A stretch of DNA of 64,000 nucleotides from Promicromonospora umidemergens (GCF_024171995.1 NZ_JAMTCT010000001.1:248001-312000), one strand, 5' to 3'. Shown: positions 35,901 through 44,849, counted from the stretch's first letter. Made by a program: numbers and translations. Notes: generated from the letters alone by a model not told the origin.

Positions 35901-35922
35901 GAAAGTGGTCAGAAAGTGGTCA
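35901..35922. repeat. 11-bp exact tandem duplication at a stop codon
   Basis: GAAAGTGGTCA occurs twice in a row; on the minus strand each copy reads TGACCACTTTC, and the TGA of the first is the stop codon of the membrane-HTH gene. Confidence 0.85.
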
Positions 35923-37167
35923 GAAGAGGCTTGCTCCGACCCTCGCCACCGAACCGGTCTCCGTGGTCGGCACGTCGGTGCTCGGGGCGTACCTGTTCAC
36001 GGCGCTGGTGGGGACCCCGACCCGCTCCGCGACCTCTTCGAGCGAGAGGTTCTGCTCCCACCGGAGCACGCGGATCTCGCTGATCTGCTGCGTGGTGAGC
36101 TCCGGCGCCGGGCTGGTGACCGCGGGCGTCGTTACGCTGGCGGAGAGAGTGTCCCAGCCCTTGACGAGATCCGGGTCCTGCCGCTTCGCCGGAGCGGCCC
36201 CCTGGTCCGCAGCCGGCTTCACGGGCGCGTACTTGCGTTCCAGCTGTACGCGCTCGATCTCTCCGGTCAGGGCGGGCTCGGACCGGATCGGTTCGGGCGC
36301 GGCGGCCGGCTCCGGCTCGGGGCTGCCGGGCAGGGCCGGCTCGTCGTGCGCGGACCTGTCGTGCTCGCCCCCGTCGGTCACGGCCAGGCCGAGCTGGACA
36401 CCAGCGGGAAGGACGAGCTCGGGCAGGTTCACGCGGGTCAGCGCGTGGCCGGTCGCAGCCTGCTCGGGTGCTTTCGGCCCCGGCATCCACTCGCCGGCCA
36501 ACGAGGCGGCCTCCTGGACGACGTCACGGATCGTGCGTTCCGATTCCAGGTGCGGGCGCGTCACCTCCGCGGTGACGCCGGCGGGCACATGGCGGTGGAC
36601 CCGCGTCACCGCGGCGTTCACCTCGGCGATGCGTGCGTCACGCTCGTCCTCGGGAGCGATCTGCGCGAGCCGTACCGCGTCGAGCATGTCGAGCACCGCC
36701 GTCTCACGGTCTGTCTCGATCTGAGCCAGCCGATCGAGGTTGCGCGCGCTCGACGCCGACTGGAAGAACAGGTGTACCGCGACCGCTGCAAGGACGGGAG
36801 CGACGGCGCGCGACGCGGCGAAGATGCCCTCACCGAGCAGCCAGCCGTGCCAGGCGGCGAGAGCGCCGGACAGGACGCCGACGACGATCGCGCCGCCGAG
36901 CCAGCGCCCGTGCCCGGTCGGCGGACGGCCGCTCTCGAGCGCTCGGTCGGCTCGGCGCCGTCCCTCCCAGGCCAGGCCGATCACCAGGGCCTCGTAGGCG
37001 ACACCGAGCGCGTAGCCGAGCTCTGGCCCCTCATAGGCGGCGATGGTGTGTGACATGCCGATGTAGGCCCAGGCCGAGAGCCCGAAGGCCCCCAGGAAGA
37101 ATCCGGGGTTCCTGCGTATATCGGCGATGACCGCAGGAACGCGTCGGGGGCGCTTCTCCGATGCCAT
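35920..37167 (-). CDS. DUF2637-like membrane protein with C-terminal helix-turn-helix
   Basis: 415 residues. The N-terminus has four hydrophobic segments (about 23-42, 50-68, 88-108, 115-133) in a pattern resembling DUF2637, a domain frequent on actinobacterial conjugative elements (inference). A long hydrophilic region with a probable coiled coil (about 140-200) follows, then a Pro/Ala-rich linker. The C-terminus (about 365-400) is a helix-turn-helix: QISEIRVLRWEQNLSLEEVAERVGVP-type, as in sigma-70 region 4 or recombinase HTHs. A membrane-tethered DNA-binding role is possible. Start chosen at MASEKRPRR; an alternative ATG at 37269 would add 34 residues. No transfer or integrase genes are adjacent. 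Confidence 0.6.
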   Translation of the reverse strand: MASEKRPRRVPAVIADIRRNPGFFLGAFGLSAWAYIGMSHTIAAYEGPELGYALGVAYEALVIGLAWEGRRRADRALESGRPPTGHGRWLGGAIVVGVLSGALAAWHGWLLGEGIFAASRAVAPVLAAVAVHLFFQSASSARNLDRLAQIETDRETAVLDMLDAVRLAQIAPEDERDARIAEVNAAVTRVHRHVPAGVTAEVTRPHLESERTIRDVVQEAASLAGEWMPGPKAPEQAATGHALTRVNLPELVLPAGVQLGLAVTDGGEHDRSAHDEPALPGSPEPEPAAAPEPIRSEPALTGEIERVQLERKYAPVKPAADQGAAPAKRQDPDLVKGWDTLSASVTTPAVTSPAPELTTQQISEIRVLRWEQNLSLEEVAERVGVPTSAVNRYAPSTDVPTTETGSVARVGASLF

Positions 37168-37469
37168 GATGGGTGTATCCCTTTCCGTCGGTACGGGTGG
37201 GTGAGTCTGGGGCGGGGCGCGTGATCGGATCTCGGCCGCCGTCGTGGTGCAAGGCTGATCTTGGACCATGTTGGGCCCTTTGTGCTCTTTCCGCAGGAGA
37301 TCGAGGCCAACAGACCTCGCCGTCGGCCGTCCGGGACGAGCCGGGGCTGGTCATGGCGTCGTCGATCATGGGACGGGTGCTGCCGCCGGACGACGAGATG
37401 ACGGATGTCATGCCGGACCGGTGACGCCTGACAGCGGACCCGGTGCCGGTCCCGCAGCAGAGTGTGGCC
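37168..37469. other. Divergent intergenic region with a candidate operator
   Basis: 302 bp between the membrane-HTH gene (leftward) and the ABC/two-component operon (rightward). ATGACGGATGTCAT (37398-37411) is a near-perfect palindrome 59 bp before the ABC ATPase start and could bind the downstream response regulator. No convincing small gene is seen. Confidence 0.35.
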
Positions 37470-38246
37470 ATGACATCGACACGCAGTCCCGCCATCGAGG
37501 CGAAGGGTCTCGTCAAGGAGTTTCGCGGTCCCGAAGGCGCTGTCCGCGCCGTCGACGGGCTTGACCTGGTGGTCTGGCCCGGCGAGGTCGTGGCCTTCCT
37601 CGGCCCGAACGGGGCGGGCAAGACCACCACGCTTGACCTGGTGCTCGGCCTGGCCGCGCCTACCTCCGGCACGGTCCGGGTCTTCGGCAAGAAGCCGGCC
37701 GGAGCCATCGCCGACGGCCAGGTGGCGGCCGCCCTGCAGGACGGCGGGTTCCTGCGCGACATCACCGTGTTCGAGACCGTCGAGCTGACCGCGGCCCTGT
37801 TCGGCCGGACCGGCTCCGTGACGCCCTTCCTGGAGCGCGCGGGGATCGCCCAGATCGCCCGCCGCAAGGTCGGCAAGTGCTCCGGCGGGCAGCAGCAGCG
37901 CCTGCGGTTCGCCATGGCGCTGGTCTCCGAACCGGACCTCCTGCTGCTCGACGAGCCCACCACCGGCATGGACGTGCAAGGGCGGCGCGACTTCTGGACC
38001 GCGATCCGGCACGACGCCGAGGCCGGACGCACCGTCGTGTTCGCGACGCACTACCTCCAAGAGGCAGACTCCTACGCCGACCGGATAGTCCTCGTCAGCC
38101 ACGGTCGCGTGGTCGCGGACGGCACCGTGGCCGAGGTCAAGGCCCTCGCCGGCTCCAGCAACCTCGAGGACGTCTTCCTCGCCCTCACCGCGGACCGTGC
38201 CGATGGCACGACCACGGCCACCACTGCCGAAGGAGTCAACCGATGA
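37470..38246 (+). CDS. ABC exporter ATP-binding protein
   Basis: 258 residues of the ABC-2/DrrA-like group. Walker A GPNGAGKTT, signature CSGGQQQRLRFAMALV (Cys replaces the usual Leu at the first position), Walker B LLLLDEPTTGMD and H-loop ATHYLQEA. First gene of a four-gene operon with a permease, a histidine kinase and a response regulator, an arrangement typical of drug/peptide export or envelope-stress modules (BceAB/LiaSR-like logic). Start ATG at 37470 chosen over 37443 because it begins just before the conserved AIEAKGLVKEF strand. Confidence 0.92.
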   Translation: MTSTRSPAIEAKGLVKEFRGPEGAVRAVDGLDLVVWPGEVVAFLGPNGAGKTTTLDLVLGLAAPTSGTVRVFGKKPAGAIADGQVAAALQDGGFLRDITVFETVELTAALFGRTGSVTPFLERAGIAQIARRKVGKCSGGQQQRLRFAMALVSEPDLLLLDEPTTGMDVQGRRDFWTAIRHDAEAGRTVVFATHYLQEADSYADRIVLVSHGRVVADGTVAEVKALAGSSNLEDVFLALTADRADGTTTATTAEGVNR

Positions 38247-39052
38247 CCGCCACGCCACTGCCCGGAGCGACCCGGCCGACGTCGGGCAGCGCCACCCGCT
38301 CCACCGCACGGGCCGGCGCGGTCCGCACCTACCTGCGGCTCGAGCTGCGCCGCATGCTGCGCGACCGCCGCACCCTGCTCTTCTCGCTCCTGGTCCCGCC
38401 CGCCCTGTTCCTGTGGGTCGGGGCCTCCGCCGACAACCAGGCCACCGAGATCGGGCCCGGCACCAACCTCAGGGCCTCGCTCCTGGTCTCCATCGCATTG
38501 TTCGGCGCGCTGCTGACCGCGGCCTCTGGCGGTGCGGGCGTCGCCGTGGAACGCGCACAGGGCTGGACGCGACAGCTGCGCCTGACGCCCCTGGAGCCCT
38601 GGACCTACGTGCTCGTCAAGGTGCTGGCTTCGATGGCGGTCGGAGCCGTCTCCGTGCTCGTCACGTTCGCCGCCGGCTGGTTCGGCGGGGCGCAGATGCC
38701 CACCTCCGCCTGGGTGCTGTGCGCCCTCATCGCCTGGTGCGGCTCGTTCGTCTTCGCCGCGTTCGGCCTGCTCATGGGGTACGTGCTGCCCACGGAGAGC
38801 GTGCTCAAGCTCCTCAACCTGATCCTGGCGGCGCTCTCGTTCGCCGGCGGCCTGTTCCTGCCCTTCAACGACGGCACACCGATGGCCGCCGTCTCCCGGC
38901 TCATGCCCACCTACGGCCTGGCCGAGCTCGCCCGCGCGCCGCTGGGCAGCGGATCCTTCGAGATCGTCGCAGTCGTCAACGTGGTGGCCTGGGCAGCGAT
39001 CTTCTTCGCCGGAGCTGCCTGGCGGTTCCGCAAGGACACGGCGCGGGTGTGA
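38243..39052 (+). CDS. ABC-2-type permease
   Basis: 269 residues with six membrane helices, the first near residues 45-62 (LLFSLLVPPALFLWVGA) and the last at the C-terminus. Gly-rich SVLGA/FGALLTAASGGAGVAVERAQGWTRQLRLTP and PFNDGTPMAAVSRLMPTYGLAE match ABC-2 permeases of exporters. Overlaps the ATPase gene by four bases, so the pair forms an exporter of unknown substrate. Confidence 0.9.
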   Translation: MTATPLPGATRPTSGSATRSTARAGAVRTYLRLELRRMLRDRRTLLFSLLVPPALFLWVGASADNQATEIGPGTNLRASLLVSIALFGALLTAASGGAGVAVERAQGWTRQLRLTPLEPWTYVLVKVLASMAVGAVSVLVTFAAGWFGGAQMPTSAWVLCALIAWCGSFVFAAFGLLMGYVLPTESVLKLLNLILAALSFAGGLFLPFNDGTPMAAVSRLMPTYGLAELARAPLGSGSFEIVAVVNVVAWAAIFFAGAAWRFRKDTARV

Positions 39053-39062
39053 GGATGACCGC

Positions 39063-40268
39063 GTGACGACGCAACACGAACCCTCCGGCGGGCGGGCCGG
39101 GAACCGGGCGCCGAGACGTGCCTGGCTCGGCGCGCTGCTCGCCGCGACCTGGGTCGTCTTCCTCGCCGTACCACTGCGGGAGGCAGCCGGCGCCGCGACC
39201 GTCCCGATGCGCGTTCTCGGCGTGGCCGGCGTGGTGGGGCTCGCGGCACTCTTCGCCCGGTCGTTCGTCCGGCACTGGGCCGAGAGCACACCGACGCCGC
39301 GGACAGCCACCCTGCTCGTCGCCGCCCAGCTCGCCTGCGTCGCGCTGACCACGCTCGCCGCCGGACAGCAGGGTCTGGCCGGCCTCGTGCTCGTCACCGC
39401 CACCGTGATGATGTTCGCGTCCCTGCGGGCAGGTCTCGCCGTCGTCGCCGTGCTCGTGCTCGCCCTGCTGACCCTGCCCCGCACGGTCCCCGGCTGGCAG
39501 CCCGAGGACGGACTGGTGCTGACCGCACTGCTCGCCGGCGTCGCCATGTTCGCCTTCCGGCGGGCGACCGAGCGCAACCGCAGGCTGCACCGGGCGCAGG
39601 AAGAGATCGCAGCGCTCGCCGTCGCCCAGGAGCGCGACCGGATCTCCCGCGACATGCACGACATCCTTGGCCACTCCCTGACGGTCGTGTCCGTGAAGGG
39701 GGAGCTCGCCGCCCGCCTGCTGCGCAGCGGCCCGGACGGCGCCCCCGCACTCCCGCCAGGGGTCGAGCGAGCCGAGGCCGAGCTCACCGAGATCCAGGCG
39801 CTCGTCCGCTCGGCGCTCGCGGACATGCGGGGCATGGTGGCCGACGAACGCCAGGTCACGCTCGCGGGCGAGCTCGCCGCCGCCCGCTCGGCCTTCGACG
39901 CCGCGGGGATCACCGCCGACCTGCCCGGCGCGGTGGACGAGGTCGCCGAGAGGTACCGCGACGTGTTCGCCTGGGCGCTGCGCGAGGGCACCACCAACGT
40001 ACTGAGGCACGCCGCCGCGCGTCGCGTGGTGGTCACCCTGGCTCCGGACGTCCTGGCGATCGACGATGACGGGCGGGGTCTTGGCGGGGGTGAGCAGGCG
40101 GCATCGGGCGGTGGCAACGGACTGAGAGGGCTGACCGAGCGGGCCAGGGGTGTCGGCCTGGTCGTGGAGACGGGGCCCAGCCCTCTGGGCGGCATGCGCC
40201 TCGCGGTGCACGCACCGGACTCCGCCGTGCTCGCCTCCGCCGCACCCGAGGGAGAGGGCTCCGCATGA
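39063..40268 (+). CDS. Sensor histidine kinase (DesK/NarL-partner type)
   Basis: 401 residues. Five or six membrane segments occupy residues 20-160. The dimerisation/phosphoacceptor block is RDRISRDMHDILGHSLTVVSVKGELA with phosphorylated His about 200. The ATPase domain (about 300-395) contains EGTTNVLRHAAAR (N box), DDDGRG (G1) and GGNGLRGLTERARG (G2). It lacks a large sensor domain and probably senses through the membrane. GTG start; four-base overlap with the response regulator. Confidence 0.93.
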   Translation: MTTQHEPSGGRAGNRAPRRAWLGALLAATWVVFLAVPLREAAGAATVPMRVLGVAGVVGLAALFARSFVRHWAESTPTPRTATLLVAAQLACVALTTLAAGQQGLAGLVLVTATVMMFASLRAGLAVVAVLVLALLTLPRTVPGWQPEDGLVLTALLAGVAMFAFRRATERNRRLHRAQEEIAALAVAQERDRISRDMHDILGHSLTVVSVKGELAARLLRSGPDGAPALPPGVERAEAELTEIQALVRSALADMRGMVADERQVTLAGELAAARSAFDAAGITADLPGAVDEVAERYRDVFAWALREGTTNVLRHAAARRVVVTLAPDVLAIDDDGRGLGGGEQAASGGGNGLRGLTERARGVGLVVETGPSPLGGMRLAVHAPDSAVLASAAPEGEGSA

Positions 40269-40870
40269 TCCGGCTGCTGCTGGCCGACGACCAGGCCCTC
40301 GTACGTGGCGCGCTCGCCGCGCTGCTCGACCTGGAGCCGGACCTCGAGGTCGTGGCCCAGGTGGGGCGGGGCGACGAGGTCGTCGCCGCCGCACGGGAGA
40401 CGCGGGCCGACATCGCCCTGCTCGACGTCGAGATGCCAGGGCTGGACGGGATCGCCACGGCCGCAGCGCTCGCCGCGGGCCTGCCGGGCTGCCGGTCGCT
40501 GATCGTGACCACGTTCGGGCGGCCTGGCTACCTCCGGCGCGCTCTGGACGCGGGAGCCAGCGGATTCGTGGTCAAGGACACGCCCTCCGAGCAGCTCGCC
40601 GACGCCGTGCGCCGCGTGCACTCGGGGCTGCGCGTCGTCGACCCCGACCTGGCGGTCGCGTCGGTCATGGTGGGGAACAGCCCGCTCACCGAGCAGGAGT
40701 CCCGCGTCCTGGCCCTTGCCGCCGACGGTGGGACCGCGGCGCAGGTCGCGGGCGAGGCCCACCTGTCGGAGGGCACGGTGCGCAACTACCTGTCCTCCGC
40801 CATGGGCAAGACGGGCGCGCGCACGAGGGCCGAGGCGGTGCGGATCGCGCGGGACAACGGGTGGTTGTGA
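40265..40870 (+). CDS. NarL/LuxR-type response regulator
   Basis: 201 residues. Receiver domain with DDQ (Asp10/11), phospho-acceptor Asp in LLDVEMPGLDG (about 54), and KD in VVKDTPSEQ (about 104). The C-terminal LuxR helix-turn-helix is NSPLTEQESRVLALAADGGTAAQVAGEAHLSEGTVRNYLSSAMGKTGARTR. Likely activates the adjacent exporter operon, possibly through the palindrome at 37398-37411. The gene ends 16 bp from the convergent kinase gene. Confidence 0.93.
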   Translation: MIRLLLADDQALVRGALAALLDLEPDLEVVAQVGRGDEVVAAARETRADIALLDVEMPGLDGIATAAALAAGLPGCRSLIVTTFGRPGYLRRALDAGASGFVVKDTPSEQLADAVRRVHSGLRVVDPDLAVASVMVGNSPLTEQESRVLALAADGGTAAQVAGEAHLSEGTVRNYLSSAMGKTGARTRAEAVRIARDNGWL

Positions 40871-40885
40871 GCCGCGGCGGGCGGG

Positions 40886-42712
40886 TCACCCGGCGGGAAC
40901 GTAGTCGGCCGGCATGGTGGACGTGGTGCTGAACTCGGCGGAACGGTAGCCCTCCCGCTGCGCCGTCACCGTCACGGTCACGCGGTTTCCCTTGTGGCTG
41001 CCGCGAACCCACATGCTCGGACCGACCGTGTACCCCGCCTCTCCCTCCTGCGTGATCGTCTCGCCGCTGTCGATGTCGACCCAGGCCCAGGTGTAGGTGA
41101 CGTCCGGGTCCTGCTCGATGCCGCAGTGGGCCAGCCAGCCCGCGTGCTCCACGCCCGGGCGCAGGGTGATCGAGCAGGACGGCCGCTGCACCGACGGCTG
41201 AGGCACCGTGGCGGTGGCGTCGGAGAGCACCACCGCCTTGGTGTACCCCGACCGGGCGGCGGTGAGCCTGACCTGGACGGACTTGCCCACGTCGTCGAGC
41301 GCGACGGTGTAGGTGCACGACCCGAGGTTGTCCCGCTCCTCGCCGCCGATGCTCCACAGGCACTTGGTGGCGGCCGGCTGCGGGGTCCAGCCGGTCGCCT
41401 CCGCGCTGATCTTCTGGCCTACCTGGATCTGCGCCGGGATCGTCACGGCGCCCGGCTGGAACCGAGCCGGGGCCGCGTCCTGCTCACTGGTGGGCGTGGC
41501 ACCCTGCTCGCCGACGGGCGTGGCGACAGGAGAGCTCTCGGGTGTCGCCGACGGTTTCGGCTTCTTCGCGGTCGGGCTGGGCTCACCGGACGGGCCGGCC
41601 GACGTCGACACCTCGACCTGGGGCGTGGCGACCACAGGCGTGTCGTCGGAAGCCAGGAAGTGCACGACCGCCGCCGCGACGCCGCCGCCGGCCAGCACCA
41701 GACCTGCCGCGACCAGACCGGTCAGGACTCTGCGACGTACCCGGTCCGACGACCGGGGTGCCTCCGGGCGGCCCGGCGTGGTCGTGGCAGCGGACGACGT
41801 CTCGGTACGCAGCACCGTGTCCTCGTCGGGCAGTCCGGGGCCTGTCGGCCCGGTGCCGGCGGGCTCGGCGGACGGCGGGTCGGCGAGCGACGCGAGCACC
41901 CCCGACGTCGTCGGACGCCCGGCGGGATCCTTGGCCAGGCAGGCGCCGACCAGGTGATGCAGGCCGGGCGGCAGGGCGTCGAGGTGGGGCGTCTCGTGCA
42001 CGATCCGGTAGGTGACCGTCGCGAGGCTGCCCGTTCCGAACGGCGGGGTCCCGGCCGCCGCGAGGTGGGTGACGGCGCCGAGCGACCACACGTCGGTGGC
42101 GGCGGTGACAGCTTCGCCCCGGGCCTGCTCGGGCGACATGAACTGTGGAGTCCCCGGCTGCATGCCCGTGGTGGTCAACGACGTGGCGTCCGACTCGAAG
42201 ACGATGCCCATGTCGATCAGCACCGGCCCGTCGGGACCGAGCAGCACGTTGGCGGGCTTGACGTCGCGGTGGACGAGCCCTTCGCGATGGATCGCGTCGA
42301 GGGCCTCGGCAAGACCGGTGACGAGCTCGCGGACGGCCTCCTCGGGCAGGCTCCCCACCTCGGCGATGGCCTGCGCCAGGGTGGGCCCTGGCACGTACTC
42401 GGTGGCCAGCCAGGGCCTGGGCGCGTCGACGTCGAAGTCCACGACGGCCGCCGTGCGGCGGCTGCGCACCTTCGTCGCGGCCGACACCTCGCGGCGGAAG
42501 CGGGCCCGGAACTCGCTCTCGTCGGTGCGTTCCGGGTGGATGACCTTGATCGCGAGCAGACGGCCGCTCCGGGTGGCTCCGAGATACACCACGCCCATGC
42601 CGCCCTGACCCAGCCGGCCGCGGATCTCGTAGCCGCCCAGCTCTGACGGGTCGTCGGCGGTGGGCGGCGTGGGCTCAGTTGTGCGGACGCGGCGCGTCAC
42701 GTCGGACAGCAC
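40886..42712 (-). CDS. Ser/Thr protein kinase with DMG motif and Ig-like extracellular domains
   Basis: 608 residues. The kinase domain has GRLGQGGMG, Lys56, HRDVKPAN with Asp150, and SPEQ, but the metal-binding triplet is DMG (167-169) instead of DFG; the metal Asp is kept. A basic linker and a membrane helix (about 346-370) follow. The outer part is Pro/Ser/Thr-rich (about 380-430), then two beta-rich repeats (AVTIPAQIQVGQKISAEATGWTP, then a second copy about residue 530) like Ig-like domains on other secreted actinobacterial proteins, with Cys pairs. GTG start supported by GAGGGAG. It lies downstream of a dihydrouridine synthase gene. Confidence 0.88.
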   Translation of the reverse strand: MLSDVTRRVRTTEPTPPTADDPSELGGYEIRGRLGQGGMGVVYLGATRSGRLLAIKVIHPERTDESEFRARFRREVSAATKVRSRRTAAVVDFDVDAPRPWLATEYVPGPTLAQAIAEVGSLPEEAVRELVTGLAEALDAIHREGLVHRDVKPANVLLGPDGPVLIDMGIVFESDATSLTTTGMQPGTPQFMSPEQARGEAVTAATDVWSLGAVTHLAAAGTPPFGTGSLATVTYRIVHETPHLDALPPGLHHLVGACLAKDPAGRPTTSGVLASLADPPSAEPAGTGPTGPGLPDEDTVLRTETSSAATTTPGRPEAPRSSDRVRRRVLTGLVAAGLVLAGGGVAAAVVHFLASDDTPVVATPQVEVSTSAGPSGEPSPTAKKPKPSATPESSPVATPVGEQGATPTSEQDAAPARFQPGAVTIPAQIQVGQKISAEATGWTPQPAATKCLWSIGGEERDNLGSCTYTVALDDVGKSVQVRLTAARSGYTKAVVLSDATATVPQPSVQRPSCSITLRPGVEHAGWLAHCGIEQDPDVTYTWAWVDIDSGETITQEGEAGYTVGPSMWVRGSHKGNRVTVTVTAQREGYRSAEFSTTSTMPADYVPAG

Positions 42713-42828
42713 GGGGGACTCCCTCGGGTCGGGTGTGCTCGCTCGGGAACGCCGGCAGGTCGCCTCGCTCGCCGCACGGCGCAAGGAGCGTATCGGAACT
42801 GGTCCCGGTGCTCGGCCCGTACCCTGCG

Positions 42829-42898
42829 CTGCACCCTTTGTCAGCCGCCGCTGACGCTCAGCGGCTGCACCCTTCGTCAGCCGCCGCTGACGCTCAGC
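42829..42898 (-). repeat. 34-bp tandem duplication of the dihydrouridine synthase 3' end
   Basis: Copies at 42829-42862 and 42865-42898 differ at one base. The copy read first contains the last codons of the dus gene (Leu-Ser-Val-Ser-Gly-Gly-stop at 42877) plus 12 nt; the second repeats them further downstream. Confidence 0.85.
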
Positions 42899-44106
42899 TC
42901 TGCCTCGCGCAGCTTGGCCTCGAACTCCTCCGAGAGGTCCCGGGAGTCGAGCCAGCCGTACGGCAGGTGCGGCGTCTTGGGTGAACCGGCACGACCGCGC
43001 GGGCCCTCGGCGTCGTCCCCCGGGTAGGGGGCGTCCAGGTCGAGGGCGTCGAGCCGCTCCCGCAGCTCCGCCAGGGTGTCGACGAGTGCCAGCTCGTGCC
43101 GCTTCTCGCCACCGACCGCGTAGCCCTTGAGGTACCAGGCCATGTGCTTGCGCAGGTCGCGCATGCCCTTGCCCTCGTCGCCGTCGAAGTAGTCGATCAT
43201 GAGCCGGCCGTGCCGGTAGATCGTGTCGGCGACCTCGCGCAGGCCTGGGCGGACCCGCAGGTCGGAGCCGTTGAACGCGGCCGCGAGGTCGGCGAACAGC
43301 CAGGGGCGGCCCTGACAGCCCCTGCCGACGACGCCGCCGTCGGCCCCGGTCTGCTCGACCATGCGCAGCGCGTCCTCAGCGGACCAGATGTCGCCGTTGC
43401 CGAGCACCGGCACGGTGCGCACAGCCTCCTTGAGGCGCGCGATGGCGTCCCACTCGGCCTGCCCGGAGTAGTGCTGTGCGGCGGTGCGGGCGTGCAGGGC
43501 GACGGCGGCGACGCCCAGCGACTCCGCGGTCCGGCCGGCCTCCAGGTAGGTCAGGTGGTCGTCGTCGATGCCCTTGCGCATCTTGATCGTGACGGGCACG
43601 CCGTACGGCGCCGCCGCGTCGACCGCCGCCTTCACGATGTCCGTGAACAGCTGCTTCTTCCAGGGCAGCGCGGCCCCGCCACCCTTGCGGGTCACCTTGG
43701 GCACCGGACAGCCGAAGTTCAGGTCGATGTGGTCGGCGCGGTCCTCGCCGGCGATGATCTTCACCGCGGCGCCCACGGTGGCCGGGTCCACGCCGTACAC
43801 CTGGACGGAGCGCGGTGTCTCGTCCTCGCCGAACGTCACGATCCGCAGCGCCTCGACGTTGCGCTCCACGAGCGCCCGGCTGGTGACCATCTCGGCGACG
43901 TACAGGCCCGGGTCGAACCCTGTCGACCGCCCTGCCTCACGGCACAGCGTCCGGAACGCGGTGTTGGTCACCCCGGCCATGGGTGCGAGCACGACCGGTG
44001 TGTTCACCGTGAGCGGCCCGATCTGGAGGGGCTTGAGCACAGGGGCGCCCGACGTCGGGCGGGCTGTCGCGGGCGTCGGGAGGGTGGTGTCGAGGGCGGA
44101 GGTCAC
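42877..44106 (-). CDS. dusB: tRNA-dihydrouridine synthase (DusB-like)
   Basis: 409 residues. Flavoenzyme reducing specific uridines of tRNA. TIM-barrel blocks: VVLAPMAGVTNTAFR (FMN binding, about 38), HIDLNFGCPVPKVTRKGGGA with catalytic Cys (about 126), VPVTIKMRKG (about 168), ALHARTAAQHYSG (about 200) and VLGNGDIWSAEDA, GADGGVVGRGCQGRPWLF. The C-terminal 80 residues are the helical tRNA-binding domain. GTG start; no strong ribosome site. It is upstream of, and co-oriented with, the Ser/Thr kinase gene. Confidence 0.95.
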   Translation of the reverse strand: MTSALDTTLPTPATARPTSGAPVLKPLQIGPLTVNTPVVLAPMAGVTNTAFRTLCREAGRSTGFDPGLYVAEMVTSRALVERNVEALRIVTFGEDETPRSVQVYGVDPATVGAAVKIIAGEDRADHIDLNFGCPVPKVTRKGGGAALPWKKQLFTDIVKAAVDAAAPYGVPVTIKMRKGIDDDHLTYLEAGRTAESLGVAAVALHARTAAQHYSGQAEWDAIARLKEAVRTVPVLGNGDIWSAEDALRMVEQTGADGGVVGRGCQGRPWLFADLAAAFNGSDLRVRPGLREVADTIYRHGRLMIDYFDGDEGKGMRDLRKHMAWYLKGYAVGGEKRHELALVDTLAELRERLDALDLDAPYPGDDAEGPRGRAGSPKTPHLPYGWLDSRDLSEEFEAKLREAELSVSGG

Positions 44107-44192
44107 CGCCCCATTGTGTCGCACGCCGCCAGGCTCCCGCAGCGACCCGGACCACACCGGTGGACAGGGCCCGCAGGCACGCCGCGCCGGCT

Positions 44193-44849
44193 CTAGATAC
44201 CGGCGGCGATGAGCCTGTTCAGTGCGACATCGATCGCGGAGACCTGCTCGCTCTCCTTGCTCAGTCCAGGTGCGACGAGCAGGACCGAGCTGTAGACGCC
44301 GTCGACGCACGCCTGGCCGCTGATCGCCTGCGGTGCCTCGCCGTCCGGAAGCAGGTTGACGAGCCTGTCGGTCCCAGGCTCTCTGCCGGAGATCTCCGAC
44401 ATCACGGAGAACATGTCGCAGGCCGCGGCGGGGTCGACCGCACCCGACTCGATGAGCTCGATGCCCTCGTCGATCCGCGCCAGGTTCTCCTCGCGGAGTC
44501 CCGGAGCCTGCTTGATCTCGTCGAGGACTGCCGGCAGCGCCACCGCCCACTCGACGGCGGGTGCCTGAATGACCTGGACCTTCACGTCGCCGTCCTGCCA
44601 CTGGCAGGCAGGCACCGCGCCGACGGTGGTCTCCTGGTGCTCGGTCATCGGACCGCCGGCCAGGTCCGCGACCGTCTCGGCATCCAGGGCGTCGCACGGC
44701 CCGTCGTCACCAGGCGTCGTCGCGGTCGCTCCGGAGGCCGACGCCGTGGGGCTTGCAGCGTCCCCGGTGTCCGGCGGTGCGGTACAGCCGACGAGGAGGG
44801 GGAACAGGGCGAGGGCGACGGCGGACGACACGACCGTGGGGATACGCAC
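44193..44849 (-). CDS. Lipoprotein, DUF3558-like
   Basis: 218 residues. Signal peptide with lipobox LLVGC (about residue 22), then an Ala/Ser/Thr-rich linker (SPTASASGATATTP), then a compact domain DGPCDALDAETVADLAGGP..PACQWQDGDVKVQV and CDMFSVMSEISGRE. The paired Cys and CDALDAETVAEL-like start recall DUF3558 lipoproteins. Role unknown. The start is GTG (VRIPTVV); an upstream TTG would add nine residues. Confidence 0.65.
   Translation of the reverse strand: MRIPTVVSSAVALALFPLLVGCTAPPDTGDAASPTASASGATATTPGDDGPCDALDAETVADLAGGPMTEHQETTVGAVPACQWQDGDVKVQVIQAPAVEWAVALPAVLDEIKQAPGLREENLARIDEGIELIESGAVDPAAACDMFSVMSEISGREPGTDRLVNLLPDGEAPQAISGQACVDGVYSSVLLVAPGLSKESEQVSAIDVALNRLIAAGI

Noticed and set aside
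35746-37469. Integrative conjugative element suggested by DUF2637-like helices
   Set aside because: No integrase, att repeats, FtsK-like transfer gene or replication gene lies nearby.
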